Shown here: piece after piece, positions 28,739 to 39,595 of the stretch
How the letters are laid out: each line of letters starts with the position of its first letter
Numbering within the stretch: position 1 is the stretch's first letter
NCBI RefSeq assembly: GCF_025449215.1
Contig: NZ_CP104900.1
Location: 3,472,001 to 3,536,000 of the forward strand
DNA: 64,000 bases
Direction of reading: 5' to 3'
Source: Shewanella seohaensis
Lineage (GTDB): Bacteria; Pseudomonadota; Gammaproteobacteria; Enterobacterales; Shewanellaceae
Notes under the pieces: generated by a model
Databases searched by the model: none
What the model saw: the letters and a program-made list of their open reading frames with translations, nothing else
What the model was told of the DNA's origin: nothing
Position numbers and translations under genes: made by a program

Positions 28739-29336
28739 ATGGCAAAGGCCGTGAGCGCCTGCATCCTGTTTAGTCTGTTTATAACCACGCCAGTTCAGGC
28801 GGCGAAAGTGTTGATCCTCGGCGATAGCTTAGGTGCCAGCTATGGCATGTCGGAACAAGTAGGCTGGGTGGCGCTGCTGCAAAAAATTTACCCGAGCATG
28901 AATTTACCAATGGTTCGGTGAGCGGTGAAACTACAGCGGGCGGTTTGCGTCGTTTGCCTGCGCTGCTCGATTCCGTGGCCCCCGATTTGGTGGTGGTCGA
29001 ACTCGGTGGTAACGATGGTTTACGTGGATTCCCCCGACGCAACTCAAAAATAACCTAATCCAAATCATTACCCTAGCGAAAAATAGCGGTGCTAAAGTGC
29101 TACTGACCGAAATCATGGTACCGCCTAACTATGGCCCTCGCTATACCCAAAAGTTCACCCAAGTGTATCAACAGATTGCTAAAGACGAGGAGATTGCATT
29201 AATTCCCTTCTTTATGCAGGACATTGCTCCCCACCCTGAGTTGATGCAAAGGGACGGAATTCATCCCAATGAAAAGGCCCAAGAGAAGATAGCCACTTGG
29301 ATGCAACCTTGGATTGAAAAAGCATTAACTCAATAA
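28739..29336 (+). pseudogene. tesA: Multifunctional acyl-CoA thioesterase I / lysophospholipase, two frame breaks
   Basis: Three frames together make one SGNH hydrolase of about 200 residues with a signal peptide (MAKAVSACILFSLFITTPVQA). Block I is LILGDSLGASYG (nucleophilic serine), block III VVELGGNDGLRG, and block V DGIHPNEKAQ. The first break is at about 28895, where CCC should be CCCC (restoring PEHEFTNGSVSGET). The second is at 29031-29035, where five C should be six (restoring GFPPTQLKNNL). TesA is periplasmic and cleaves thioesters and lysophospholipids. Its place divergent from ybbA-ybbP is the same as in E. coli. Both defects are single-base losses in C-runs, so a sequencing error is likely. 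Confidence 0.8.
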
Positions 29337-29480
29337 AATCGCTGCAATTTTAAGCTAATAAACAGCTTGCTGATGTAAAGTTGCATTTAAGCGATAAAAA
29401 CATGCTCCAACGCAACATTAACGCCTGAGATAAACAGTAAAATTCGTGTTAGCAAATGGTTAACCCAACAAGGAGTCAAT

Positions 29481-30547
29481 ATGTCCCTTAGCCATCAGCA
29501 AAAAGTGTACATACCCAAGGAAGCTCGTACCAACCAGTACATCACCGCCGAAATTAAAGTCACGGATGAATTACTGGCGCAATACCCCGATTACCATAGC
29601 TGTTATCAAACCTTAAGCCGCATTATTTTTAACTTGGCAGAACAACACGATCTCCGTAACGTTCATGTGATCACTAACGATAAACTGCCAGTCGTGCGTT
29701 ACCACACCGAAGCCTATTGTTTCCAAACCGCTGAACAAATTCTGTTTTTTTACAATCCTGCCTATCACGAGGCACAAAACCTGTTCACCGAAGACAACTA
29801 CCGCGCCCGCAAACTGCGTATTGTGTTTTTAGCGACAGGCGATGAGATCCGCAGCAACTCGGCCAATTTCCATACCCGAGTACGAGAACTCCTAAACGAA
29901 TTAATGCCTAAGCTGCCGATTAAAGATCTCAAAGTGAAGATCCGCGACCACCAGCATTTATCCTATGATTTATTTGCTAAATCAAAAGGTAATAAAGAAA
30001 CCTACGGCTATAAACTCAGAGCCATTGCACCAAGATACAAGGCCAGAAAATGTGACCTGCCGGAAAATGTCAGCTCACTCACCTATGTCACCGTCAGCCT
30101 GCCGCTGAGTCGCAAACTCAAACAAGGTTTACTACCCGACTCCGCAACGGACTTTAGCCCGTTATATCAACATCTTGAAGATAACTTCCTCAAGGCCGCA
30201 GCTAATAAGCAATTAACGCGATTGGCTATGATAGCCAACGGCTTAACCCCTTAGTGCGGAACAGTAAGTTTGAGAAACTCGACAGCAAGGCCGAAGTACA
30301 AATGATCGGTTTTGACCCGAACGCAACCGAGCAACAAGTGATCCGCCGCTGGGATGCCGACAACCTAGTCGAAGCCGCGCATTTTACTATCGTCGCGGGC
30401 GCCAAGGACTGTGACGACTCCGGCTATGGCCGTTTTATGAATAACGTCGAAGCCGCACTGAAGACCTTTGCCGCCGAGATAGGGCTAGATCCAGAGCGTG
30501 AAGATCTCGTGGTGCGCTTCCACCAGCACATTAGCTATCAGCTCTAG
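29481..30547 (+). pseudogene. DUF3083-family protein, frame broken at a C-run
   Basis: The first frame (257 residues, MSLSHQQKVYIPKEARTNQY to MIANGLTP) stops at TAG, and coding continues in the next frame as LVRNSKFEKLDSKAEVQMIG to FHQHISYQL. Adding one C to CCCC at about 30248-30251 joins them into one protein of about 355 residues. The whole resembles the DUF3083 family, which I know only from Shewanella and relatives; its function is unknown. No signal peptide or membrane segment is seen. AAGGAG precedes the ATG, and a terminator follows the joined end. A sequencing error is more likely than two genes. Confidence 0.7.
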
Positions 30548-30573
30548 TCATTCGCTGTAGTACAACCTAAAAC

Positions 30574-30597
30574 AAAGGGCGCATCTGCGCCCTTTTT
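30574..30597. terminator. Rho-independent terminator after the DUF3083 gene
   Basis: AAAGGGCGCA and TGCGCCCTTT pair with a 2-base loop, followed by TTTTT. The convergent acvB-like gene ends about 40 bases further on. Confidence 0.85.
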
Positions 30598-30637
30598 ATG
30601 TTTTATTCCAAAGCATTAGGCCATGCACTAAAGCGCG

Positions 30638-31369
30638 CTAACTTAGCTTTAGCCAACCTTTTATCAACTTGACTACTTTATCGTAGTCATCGTCAAAACT
30701 GTGGCCACCGCTTAACTCCATCACAGTGACATTGGGCTGCTTGACCTCAGGGCATAAATGCAGCGGCGCATCGTCCTCTTTACCGTAGAGACAGAGCATA
30801 GGCACAGTGGTTTGTTTGTTCACTTCGGGCAAGGTTAAGTAACGGGCCGATTGATTATCCGAGGTGACGATCTCGCTCACATGGATTTCAAAATCCGAAG
30901 ATTGTGAAGGAGAGAGCAGCACAGCACCCAAGACGTTCTTTCGATACCTCGCGGGCATCTCGTTTAGCACAAAGGGGATAACTTCGGCCCCAAAGGAATA
31001 ACCAATCAAAATCACTTTTTGCGTGCCAAATTCCGCCTGGTACTTGTCGATTATGGCTAAGGTATCTTGGGTAACATCTTTAGGATCTTTTTGTTTCCAA
31101 TAATATTTCAGTGAGCTCCAGCCGACGACTGGCCAGCCCTGCTGCTGTAAAATGCCCCCTACGGCTTTATCAAGCGTCGCCCAACCGCCATCGCCACTCA
31201 GAAAAATCACCAGCGGTGGTTTGGTGCGGGATGACGCAACGTTTACCTGTGTTGATGATTCGATAGGCAACAAGGTTAGCCCCAGATTATCGGCAAACTC
31301 ATCGGCAAAGGCGTTAGCAGTTGAACATAAAAGTAAAACGCTCAGTATCTTGATTAAGGATTTCGTCAT
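30638..31369 (-). CDS. VirJ/AcvB-like alpha/beta hydrolase, periplasmic
   Basis: A 243-residue protein with a signal peptide (MTKSLIKILSVLLLCSTANA) and one VirJ domain. The serine nucleophile elbow is GYSFGAE at about residue 127, preceded by VIFLSGDGGW, and the likely catalytic histidine is in SGGHSFDDDY near the end. Related AcvB/AtvA proteins of alpha-proteobacteria hydrolyse lysyl-phosphatidylglycerol. The frame runs to 31405, but the ATG at 31369 follows AGGTGCGAG. The stop of mprF is only seven bases upstream, so the two genes form an operon. This pairing suggests that it turns over the MprF product; the function is inferred. Confidence 0.8.
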   Translation of the reverse strand: MTKSLIKILSVLLLCSTANAFADEFADNLGLTLLPIESSTQVNVASSRTKPPLVIFLSGDGGWATLDKAVGGILQQQGWPVVGWSSLKYYWKQKDPKDVTQDTLAIIDKYQAEFGTQKVILIGYSFGAEVIPFVLNEMPARYRKNVLGAVLLSPSQSSDFEIHVSEIVTSDNQSARYLTLPEVNKQTTVPMLCLYGKEDDAPLHLCPEVKQPNVTVMELSGGHSFDDDYDKVVKLIKGWLKLS

Positions 31370-31376
31370 CTCGCAC

Positions 31377-33929
31377 CTACTTTTTAAATACGCCAGTTGC
31401 ACCACGACTCGTTAAGGTCACCAAACTACCCACCACTACGGGTAAAGATAGCCCGCCATAACAAATCAAATACTTAGCTTCCCATCTTGGATTAAACTTA
31501 TCCTTATACCTTCTAAGCCCCTGAAAGTTGTAAAATTTATTTCCCTTCTTATAAACCGTTTTGGCAAGCTTGGTCCAAAACGGCACCAAGGCTCTATCGG
31601 TTAATCCAGACATGGGCGCCATGCCAAGATTAAACTGCTGATATCCTTGCTGTTTGCCCCAAAGCAATAGCTCAGTAAACAAAAAGTCCATTATGTTGCT
31701 GCCCGATAAATTCGGCAGATAACGCATCAAATCAACGGAGAACTCCATTTTGGCGCCACTGGCCCACACATTGGAAAAGGCCACCAGCTCGCCGTTCAAA
31801 TACACTAAGGCCATTGGCGTGGCGCACAGGTAAGCGGCGGAGAAATAACCAACCGAAAACCCCTTCTCTCGCCCCTGCTTAGCCTTAAGCCAACTGGTTG
31901 AAATAGCCTCTAATGTTGGCAATAGACTCTGTACTTCACTGGCATCGACAACCTTAAAGCTCAAGCCTTCCCTTAATGCCTTGGCATGGCTCTGCCGCAA
32001 ACTGCGATACTTACTCGACTGCAACTCAAATTCCGCCAAGGACACTATGGCCTCTTCACCGAGTTTATAAAGGCTCAACCCTTGCTCTAAAAAGTGGGGT
32101 AAATACTTTTGCGTCACTTGATAAAACACTGGCCAACCATCGTAGGCGTCACACAGCTCGCGAAACTGCCACAGGAGATCATCAAATTTATCTGGATTAC
32201 CGATAGGATCGCCCATCACCACCCAGCAATGTCCGGCGCGGGCATACATTAAGAAGGCATCTTTATCTTCATTAAATAACAGCGATTTATCTTGTACTAA
32301 GGCGAGATAGCCATGACTACTCGGCGCATTGGCAACAATCTCCATGGCGCAGCTCAAGGTCGAGCTATCTAGGCGACTGGTATGGGGTTTTCGCACCGCA
32401 AGCACATAACGAATGGCAAAGCCGAGCAGAATCACGAGGGCTATCGCACCACCCCGTAACGCGCGGGACACATGGCTATCCTGCGAGAAGGTTAACCAGA
32501 GCGAATGGTCATAATCCACATCTTGGTAGGCAAAAAACAACACCCACACCATCAAAAATAACGCCGCGGCGAGGGATAATAACCAGCCGAAGGAATATTT
32601 AACGCCCACAATCGAACCTTGGCGATAAAACACCTGTTCACAGGGCAGCATTAATAAATAGATAAGACCGAGTGCTAGGGAAATCTGCCATTCAGCGCCT
32701 TTAAGCACAATAAAAACAATGGCTACTAATAACAGTTTTTGGGTGAGTACAAAGGCTTTTTGATAACGCTTAAACAAGCCGTGGGATAATAACAGCAACA
32801 AAATACCACTGGCACTCAATATTAAGCTCGACAATTCGACAATCGGTAGCGGCACTATCTCCCCTAGCCAATGATATTTGTGCACAATGGAAGGGTTAAC
32901 CACTGAAAGCAATAAAACTAAACCGACGGAAAACACACTAATGCTTAATAGTGGTGGCAATAACTGCCTGACAATATGTAAATCAATATTTATCTTAGAT
33001 AATTTATCCTTATTATTTAATACCAAGCCCGCCACAAAATAAATCAGGGCCAGCATAAAAGGCACAATATAATAAATGACCCGATACACAATGACCGAGC
33101 CCAGTATTTGCTCAACGGGTAAATACTGGGATAAGGTCACTGTTACTACAGATTCAAAAACACCAATCCCTCCAGGCACATGGGCAAACACCCCGATCGC
33201 ATTCGCCACAAAGAAAATACTGAGCACTTGAAGGTAACTTAATCCATCTACCGCAGGCAGCAGGGAATAGAATAATGTTCCCACCACTAACCAATCGAGT
33301 GTCGAAACCACAAACTCTTTCAACGACTGAGACAGTACGGGAGGCGCAAACTCAAACCCACGAAAATAAATCGGTTTTTTACGCCATAGACTAAACAGAA
33401 AATACCCTACGACACCGAGCAACATCAGAACGCCAAACACGCGGCTTAAGGAAAACAACCACGTCGGCAACGGCAAATCAGCCAGTTGCTGCGCGGGGAA
33501 GTTAATCATCGCGATACCACAAATGAAGAATAACCCGAGGAAAAAAGTCACCGAGCAGGCGAGCACTATTTGAGTTATTTGATTTCCGCTTAACCCTAAC
33601 TCTGAATAAAACTTATATCGGATCGAAGTGCCTGTGAGTAATGAAAATCCTATGGTATTGGAAAAGGTAAAGGCTAAAAATGAAACGGGAGCGACCTTTT
33701 GATAGCTTAATGATGAGCCAAGTTGTTTAATCGCAAGATAATCATACAAGGTCAAAATTAAGTAGCTTGTCACAGTCAATGCAACGGCAAGCGCAAGCTG
33801 TGAAAATGAAAATAATTTAACCTCAGCCAAAATATCATTTAATTGATAATCCTGCTCAAGGTTATACAAAAGCAATAACGAGACTGTGAATATTAGTAAG
33901 CTAATAATCACCCGAATGCGTCTCCCCAT
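31377..33929 (-). CDS. mprF: Lysylphosphatidylglycerol synthase/flippase MprF
   Basis: A large inner-membrane protein of about 850 residues. The N-terminal part (about 1-510) has 12-14 hydrophobic segments including the UPF0104 flippase region (AHVPGGIGVFESVVTV near 255). The C-terminal part (about 520-840) is the soluble DUF2156 GNAT-like synthase, with YARAGHCWVVMGDPIG, FSNVWASGAKMEFSVDLMRY and FNLGMAPMSGL. MprF transfers lysine (or alanine) from aminoacyl-tRNA to phosphatidylglycerol and flips it, reducing negative surface charge. The frame opens with a GTG at 33941; the ATG at 33929 has GGAG at six bases and is the best-supported start. The downstream hydrolase gene is in the same operon. 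Confidence 0.9.
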   Translation of the reverse strand: MGRRIRVIISLLIFTVSLLLLYNLEQDYQLNDILAEVKLFSFSQLALAVALTVTSYLILTLYDYLAIKQLGSSLSYQKVAPVSFLAFTFSNTIGFSLLTGTSIRYKFYSELGLSGNQITQIVLACSVTFFLGLFFICGIAMINFPAQQLADLPLPTWLFSLSRVFGVLMLLGVVGYFLFSLWRKKPIYFRGFEFAPPVLSQSLKEFVVSTLDWLVVGTLFYSLLPAVDGLSYLQVLSIFFVANAIGVFAHVPGGIGVFESVVTVTLSQYLPVEQILGSVIVYRVIYYIVPFMLALIYFVAGLVLNNKDKLSKINIDLHIVRQLLPPLLSISVFSVGLVLLLSVVNPSIVHKYHWLGEIVPLPIVELSSLILSASGILLLLLSHGLFKRYQKAFVLTQKLLLVAIVFIVLKGAEWQISLALGLIYLLMLPCEQVFYRQGSIVGVKYSFGWLLSLAAALFLMVWVLFFAYQDVDYDHSLWLTFSQDSHVSRALRGGAIALVILLGFAIRYVLAVRKPHTSRLDSSTLSCAMEIVANAPSSHGYLALVQDKSLLFNEDKDAFLMYARAGHCWVVMGDPIGNPDKFDDLLWQFRELCDAYDGWPVFYQVTQKYLPHFLEQGLSLYKLGEEAIVSLAEFELQSSKYRSLRQSHAKALREGLSFKVVDASEVQSLLPTLEAISTSWLKAKQGREKGFSVGYFSAAYLCATPMALVYLNGELVAFSNVWASGAKMEFSVDLMRYLPNLSGSNIMDFLFTELLLWGKQQGYQQFNLGMAPMSGLTDRALVPFWTKLAKTVYKKGNKFYNFQGLRRYKDKFNPRWEAKYLICYGGLSLPVVVGSLVTLTSRGATGVFKK

Positions 33930-33941
33930 TTTCATCTCCAC

Positions 33942-34365
33942 ATATTGTTAAGGGGCAAATCAAGGTTAATGACTATTATGGATAAAGCATTAAATCTGAA
34001 TTAACTTTAATTTATTATTAAGCGCTGTTTTAGCGAAAGATTTTTAACATAGTGATTTTTGAGTAGCAATCAAATTAAGCGTTAACTAGATGATGTTTTA
34101 TTCATCTTGTAACAAGTATGTTTTAATTTGCATTAATAATATCCAACCGCCTTATCTGAACATAAAAGTACCCGTAAGGGGATTCAGTTCCCTCCAACCA
34201 CTTACCCATATTTTGGGATAAGAATGTTGAGCTTAAATCGAGTCGCGTAAAACCATCCCCCTTACCGCAGCGATGACTTGCACCATTTTGGCCATATTTC
34301 ACATTGCCTTTTGCTCCCCCTAGCGCATTCTGTTAACGAAATAATAACAAAAAGCAGGAGCACCT
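33942..34365. other. Divergent promoter region of mprF and the beta-helix gene
   Basis: About 420 bases with no supported gene, AT-rich in the half near mprF. It must hold two divergent promoters. An imperfect palindrome around CTTACCC/GGGATAAG lies near 34201-34222. No known operator was recognised. Confidence 0.4.
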
Positions 34366-37098
34366 ATGTTCAACAAGACGACACACCCACTGGCGAAGAA
34401 GGGCGTTAAGGCGACACCACGCCACCTTTGGCCGAGTAACTCCCACAGGAATAAAGCTCAAAGTAAGGCGAATTGGCTGATGCCAACTGGGGTCGCCCTA
34501 CTGATGGCTTTTAATCTCACGGGTTGTTTTTCTGACGATGATCCAGCACCAGAGGTCGTCACGCCCCCGTGGTTCAGCCCCTGAAACAGGCCCCACCTTC
34601 CCCGAAGGCGCCATCAAAATCCTACCGGGGGATAATCTCACCACCCGTATTCAAGAAGCTTTAATCAACGCGCAAAGTGGCGCTGTGATTGTGCTTCCAA
34701 AGGGCACCTTTAATATCGATTCAACATTACTGTTCGATGGCGACGTGGATGGGGATGGCAGTTATGCCAAAAACGTCACTATCATGGGCTACGGGATGAA
34801 GGACACTATCCTCAATTTCGCCCAAGCCAACTCGGGGGATGGGATTTTCGTGCAAAATGCGCTGAACATTACCATTCAAGATCTGTCGGTCAATGAGGCC
34901 AAAAACAACGGTATCAAGCTTAAAAACACCAATGGCATCATACTGCGCCGCGTGGGGGCGGTGTGGGAAGGTGAGCTCGACAAAGATAACGGCGCCTATG
35001 GTCTGTATCCCGTTGAGTGTGAGAACATTTTGATTGAAGACAGCTATGTCCGCGGCAGTGCCGATGCGGGCATTTATGTCGGTCAATCCCAATATATTGT
35101 GGTGCGCCGCAATATCGCCAAGGAAAACGTTGCTGGGATCGAAGTCGAAAACTCTAAGTATGCCGATGTGTATGACAACGAAGCCATGGGCAACACTGGC
35201 GGGATTTTAGTGTTCGACTTGCCAATCAATAACCACAGATACGGCTCTAGCGTGCGGATTTTCAACAACAAAGTGTATGACAACAACACGCCTAACTTCG
35301 CCAACGCCTCGGCCAACCCAGCTGGTGTGCATATAGTGCCGCCGGGGACAGGAGTGATTGTGCTGTCTACCGCCGATGTGGAAATCTTCAATAACGAAAT
35401 TACCCACCACGATACCTTAGGGGTGACTGTCAGCAGCTTCTTTATTGCAGAACCCGATATGACCTCCTTTGTCGGCAACTATGGTCAACCAGGTCAAGCC
35501 ATTGAAGATGGCTGGCGCCCAGTGCCGCGCAATATTTACTTGCACGACAACGTGATCACTGACTATGGCAGCAAGCCTAAAGGTTATTTAATTCAAGATA
35601 TTATCCGCGCGTATGTCATCAGTCACGGCACCTTGCCCGGCGTGCTCTACGACGGCTTAGGGAAATGCTTGCCAATAACGGCACCGCCGCTTACCTAGGT
35701 TTAAAAGAGGCGCCCTTTGCCGCAGATGGCAGCGATAACGTCTGCGCCAGTGATAACGGTGATGTGTCCTATGGCAGACTCTATGCCAACAGCAACACCG
35801 ACATCAGCATCGCCGATGTGCAATACGAGAAGACCCAGAACAACCTGCTGAAATGTACCCAAGTGAGCCTACCCGTACACACAGTCACCTTCGCGGGCCA
35901 AGTGTTTGGCTGCGGGGTTGACGATAATACCGCGGGTTGTGATGGCGGCGTGCTCGTTGGCGGCGGTGGCACTATCGGTGAAGGCGAAGGCGGTCTAGTA
36001 GGTGATGGTGACCAAAGTCTTTGTCAGGCGACGGGGTCAAACGTCAGTTGGGATGCGCTGCTAAAAGCAAACTGCCCTAAACTGTCGGATTACAATCTGT
36101 TCAGCGATGCCAAAAACCCCACGACAGGGCCTAATTCGGGCGGTGTCCCTTACGATCTTAACACTCAGCTCTTTACCGACTACGCCAGTAAATACCGCTT
36201 TGTGTATTTGCCTTCGGGACAAAAAGCCAGTTACTCCGAAAACGAAGCGTTTGAATTCCCTGTGGGTAGCGTTATCGTCAAAACCTTTGCCTTGCCAAGC
36301 GACACCAGTAAGCGCGGGATCAGTAACGAGAGTTTGATTGAAACCCGTTTGCTGATCCATCGTCCAACTGGTTGGAGCGCCCTGCCCTATGTGTGGAATG
36401 CCGATAAGACAGATGCGACGCTGGCGAAAGCTGGTGCGATTAGCAGTCAAACCTTAAGCCATAACGGAGAAAACCTCACCTTTAACTACATGGTCCCGAG
36501 CATGAACCAATGTAAGCAGTGCCACCAGTTTAAGGCCGATGACAACAGCAACGCCGTGTTTGTGCCTATTGGTCCTAAGGCGCGCCATTTAAACCGCAAT
36601 TACAGCTATCAAGATGGCACCATGAACCAACTGCTGAAATGGGAAAGCCTAGGTATTTTGCAGGGATTACCAAACCTGAGCCAAGTACCACAAGTGCCCG
36701 CCTACCACGATGGTGACGAAGCCACTGTCGCAAGCCTAAGCGATACCGCATTAATGCAAACGGCTAAAGGTTATCTCGACATCAACTGCGCCCATTGCCA
36801 TAGACCCGAGGGCAACGCCTCTAACACAGGCCTTAAACTCGAATACTGGCGTGGCTATAGCGATGATGCAGGTTTCTCTCACGGTACCTGTAAATCGCCG
36901 GTCGCCTATGGCGGTGGAAACTTAGGTTTCGACGTAGTCCCTGGCAATGCCGCTGAGTCCATCATGCACTTTAGAATGCAAAGCACGACCCCTGGCGATC
37001 GTATGCCTGAGATTGGTCGCAGCCTATCCCATGATGAAGGCGTGGCGCTGATCAGCGAATGGATTAAACGTCTGCCTGCGGCAAGCTGCTCGCACTAG
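34366..37098 (+). pseudogene. Lipoprotein fusing a parallel beta-helix domain to a dihaem cytochrome c domain; frame broken
   Basis: Joined across the breaks, this is a lipoprotein of about 910 residues. The lipobox is FNLTGC (Cys54) after AGGAG and an unusually long N-region. A right-handed beta-helix domain follows (LINAQSGAVIVLPKGTF through repeated NNGIKLKNT, AGIYVGQS, AGIEVENS, GGILVFD rungs), like TIGR03805. A glycine-rich linker (about 35940-36010) leads into a TIGR03806/SO2930-type cytochrome domain with haem motifs CKQCH and CAHCH. The breaks are near 34580 (fits one G and one C missing) and near 35660 (GGG for GGGG). The cytochrome part has no signal of its own, so it relies on the lipoprotein signal. 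A free-standing paralogue follows. Function is unknown; electron transfer at the envelope is inferred. Confidence 0.7.
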
Positions 37099-37236
37099 CG
37101 TTAACGGTAACAATGGGTGAAAGCAGGCTTGCAATCACCCATTTGCTTACCACTCCAAGACTGAGCAACACCCAGACAGAGAAGGCCGACTTAGGCCTTC
37201 TTATTTCAAGCAACAGCTTAAAGAGCGGATAATCCA

Positions 37237-38421
37237 ATGAAAAACCGCCTAACACTCGTCGCAATCATCAGCCTAACGACCTTAGTAACAGCCTGTGGCG
37301 GCGGTGACAGCCAAAGCAGCGATAATGGCCAAACGCCGACTCCGCCAACGACACCGACTGTACCGACAACGCCCGCCAGTTTGTGTGTGAATACGACTGG
37401 GCAAGTTAACTGGCCCGCCTTAATGGCTGAGGACTGCCCAGAATTAAGTCAATACGGGCTCTTTATCGACCCCGCAAACCCCACCGCGCAGCCGCAAACG
37501 CCGGGATTTGGTTATCAGCTCGCTACGCAGCTGTTTTCTAATTACGCCAGTAAATACCGCTTTATCTATTTACCCACAGGCAGCAGCATGCAATACCAAG
37601 CGCAGGAGGCATTCGAGTTTCCAACTGGCGCCGTGCTGGTCAAAACCTTTGCTCTGCCACAGGATACGGCTATCACAGGCATAGCCAATGAAATCCTTAT
37701 CGAAACACGGCTATTGATAAAACGCTCCCAAGGCTGGACGAGTCTGGTTTATCAATGGCAACAAGGTGAAGCAAAGCTGCTTACTGCGGGCGCAAGCGTG
37801 CATCATACCCTGATTAATCAAGGCCAAAGCCAAAGCTTCGATTACAACATTCCGAGCCGCGCCGAGTGCAAAATTTGCCATCAAATCAATCAAGATAACA
37901 GCAGTCTAATCATTCCGGTTGGCCTTAAAGCCCATCTTTTGAATCGCGATATCATCGACCAAGGGCAAAGCGTCAATCAACTCAGCCTCTGGGCCAAACA
38001 AGGCAAACTTGAACAGTTATCCGAGTTAAGCCAAGTCGCTAAAACCTATGCCATAGACAACCTCCAAGCCGATTTAACCAGCCGTGCTAAGGGCTATTTA
38101 GATGTTAACTGCGCCCATTGCCACAGCGCCAAAGGCTATGCCAGCATCTCCGGCTTACGCCTTGGGTTTTATATCGACCATACCAGTTATCAATATGGGA
38201 TCTGCAAACAACCACCGGGGTGGGATGGTGGCCCTAAAGGACTCGATTACGATATCGTTCCCGGCAATGCTGACCACTCGATTCTGCTCTATCGCCAAAC
38301 GCTGTCAGAACCTAAAGATCGCATGCCGCCCATAGGGCGCAACCTTGAGCACCAAGAAGGCGTTGAATTAATTCGTCAATGGATAGATTCACTGGCACCG
38401 AGTTTAGGGAATTGTACTTAG
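37237..38421 (+). CDS. SO2930-family dihaem c-type cytochrome lipoprotein
   Basis: A 394-residue lipoprotein: signal peptide with lipobox LVTAC (Cys20), then a Thr/Pro-rich linker, then the TIGR03806 domain. It has two haem c motifs, CKICH and CAHCH, and the conserved YASKYRFIYLPTG, FEFPTGAVLVKTFALP and DRMPPIGRN segments near both ends. It is clearly homologous to the cytochrome part of the upstream fusion, so the pair arose by duplication. A c-type cytochrome on this type of anchor sits in the periplasm or on the outer membrane. The gap to the upstream gene is about 140 bases. Electron partners are unknown. Confidence 0.85.
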   Translation: MKNRLTLVAIISLTTLVTACGGGDSQSSDNGQTPTPPTTPTVPTTPASLCVNTTGQVNWPALMAEDCPELSQYGLFIDPANPTAQPQTPGFGYQLATQLFSNYASKYRFIYLPTGSSMQYQAQEAFEFPTGAVLVKTFALPQDTAITGIANEILIETRLLIKRSQGWTSLVYQWQQGEAKLLTAGASVHHTLINQGQSQSFDYNIPSRAECKICHQINQDNSSLIIPVGLKAHLLNRDIIDQGQSVNQLSLWAKQGKLEQLSELSQVAKTYAIDNLQADLTSRAKGYLDVNCAHCHSAKGYASISGLRLGFYIDHTSYQYGICKQPPGWDGGPKGLDYDIVPGNADHSILLYRQTLSEPKDRMPPIGRNLEHQEGVELIRQWIDSLAPSLGNCT

Positions 38422-38574
38422 ATGGATAACTAGCACTTATCAACGCTTAGGAAAGAGATACAGACAATATGGCTGTATCTCTACTCAAGCACCAAATGAT
38501 TTAACTATGTCTTTAACGGCAAAATTGCGGCTTTAACGGCAAGGTTCAGTCAATTGCCTTATTTAGTCAGCCCG

Positions 38575-39595
38575 TTAACCCGCATTTAGCTGGCTAAAAT
38601 ACCCAGGCGGATGGCCAATCCAATGCTTAAAGGATTGACGGAAATGGCTGACATCGCTGTAGCCTAAGGTCTCGGCAATCGCCTCAATATCCAACTCGTT
38701 AGCTAAAATCAACTCGACCGCTCTTTGGCAACGCACCTGATCGACTAAACGTTGATAACTCGAGCCAAGCTGTGCCAGCTTACGCCGAAAGCTGCGATCG
38801 CTCATATGCAGTTGCGTCGCCATGTCATCTAAATGGAGCACTTGGGGAAAATGTTCATTGATTGCCGCCAGTACGGTTTCGATAAAGGATGTGGTTGATA
38901 CCGAAGTGGTCTTTTCGGCGTAGGCAGGGAAAGGATAGTTGATGGCAAGCGCGAGATGGTTGAGGGAAATGCTCCATTCATAATATTCTGCAATTAAACT
39001 GCACCATAGCCCCCGTAGCCTGGGTTAAAAAACGCTCATCGCGGACAGGTTCTGCCAAATGAATTTGCCTAAGCGTTATCGCCTCCCCCGTGAGCTCTCT
39101 CGCCAGCCCTAACAGCGAACCTATGCTGTGCAGAAATTGAAATCCATATTGTGCTTTGTCGATACGGCCAGTATTGAGCCAACGAATGCAAACACAGTCT
39201 TCTTCGAGGCGCACTAAGGTATCGGTAAAACTGCCAACCAGTTGGGGATGATTGACCACAAACTGCAGGCAGGCCTGTAGAGAAGTCAACTGCGCAAGAT
39301 GGGGCAAGAGCACATCTAAACTACTCACCCGATAGCTTAGGCCTAATTTAGTGCCAATATCGGGGTCGCCGCCCTGCAAACGTAAAAACTCCATCGCATA
39401 TTCTACCTGCCACACAAACACAAACTGGCAATGATTGAGCTCTGCTTGGCCAACGCCGATATGCTCACAGACTTGCTGTAAAGCGTTTTCGCCTAACTGC
39501 GAGGCAATAAAATCGAGAATATTACGTAGCTCAAATGCGGGATAGGTTTGATCACCCACCATCAGGTTCGTCTTGTAGTCGACGCGCTGTAACAT
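38575..39595 (-). pseudogene. AraC-family transcriptional regulator, frame broken
   Basis: The N-terminal frame (205 residues, 38978-39595) matches the arabinose-binding-like domain of AraC/OruR-type regulators, and the C-terminal frame (38575 to about 38990) has the double helix-turn-helix: VLHLDDMATQLHMSDRSFRRKLAQ and ELDIEAIAETLGYSDVSHFRQSF. The break is near 38985-38995. Removing one T from AATT restores MVQFNAEYYEWSI; this is the only break in the window that needs a deletion instead of an insertion. The start at 39595 has AAGGAT upstream. It lies convergent with the cytochrome gene, which it might control. Confidence 0.75.
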
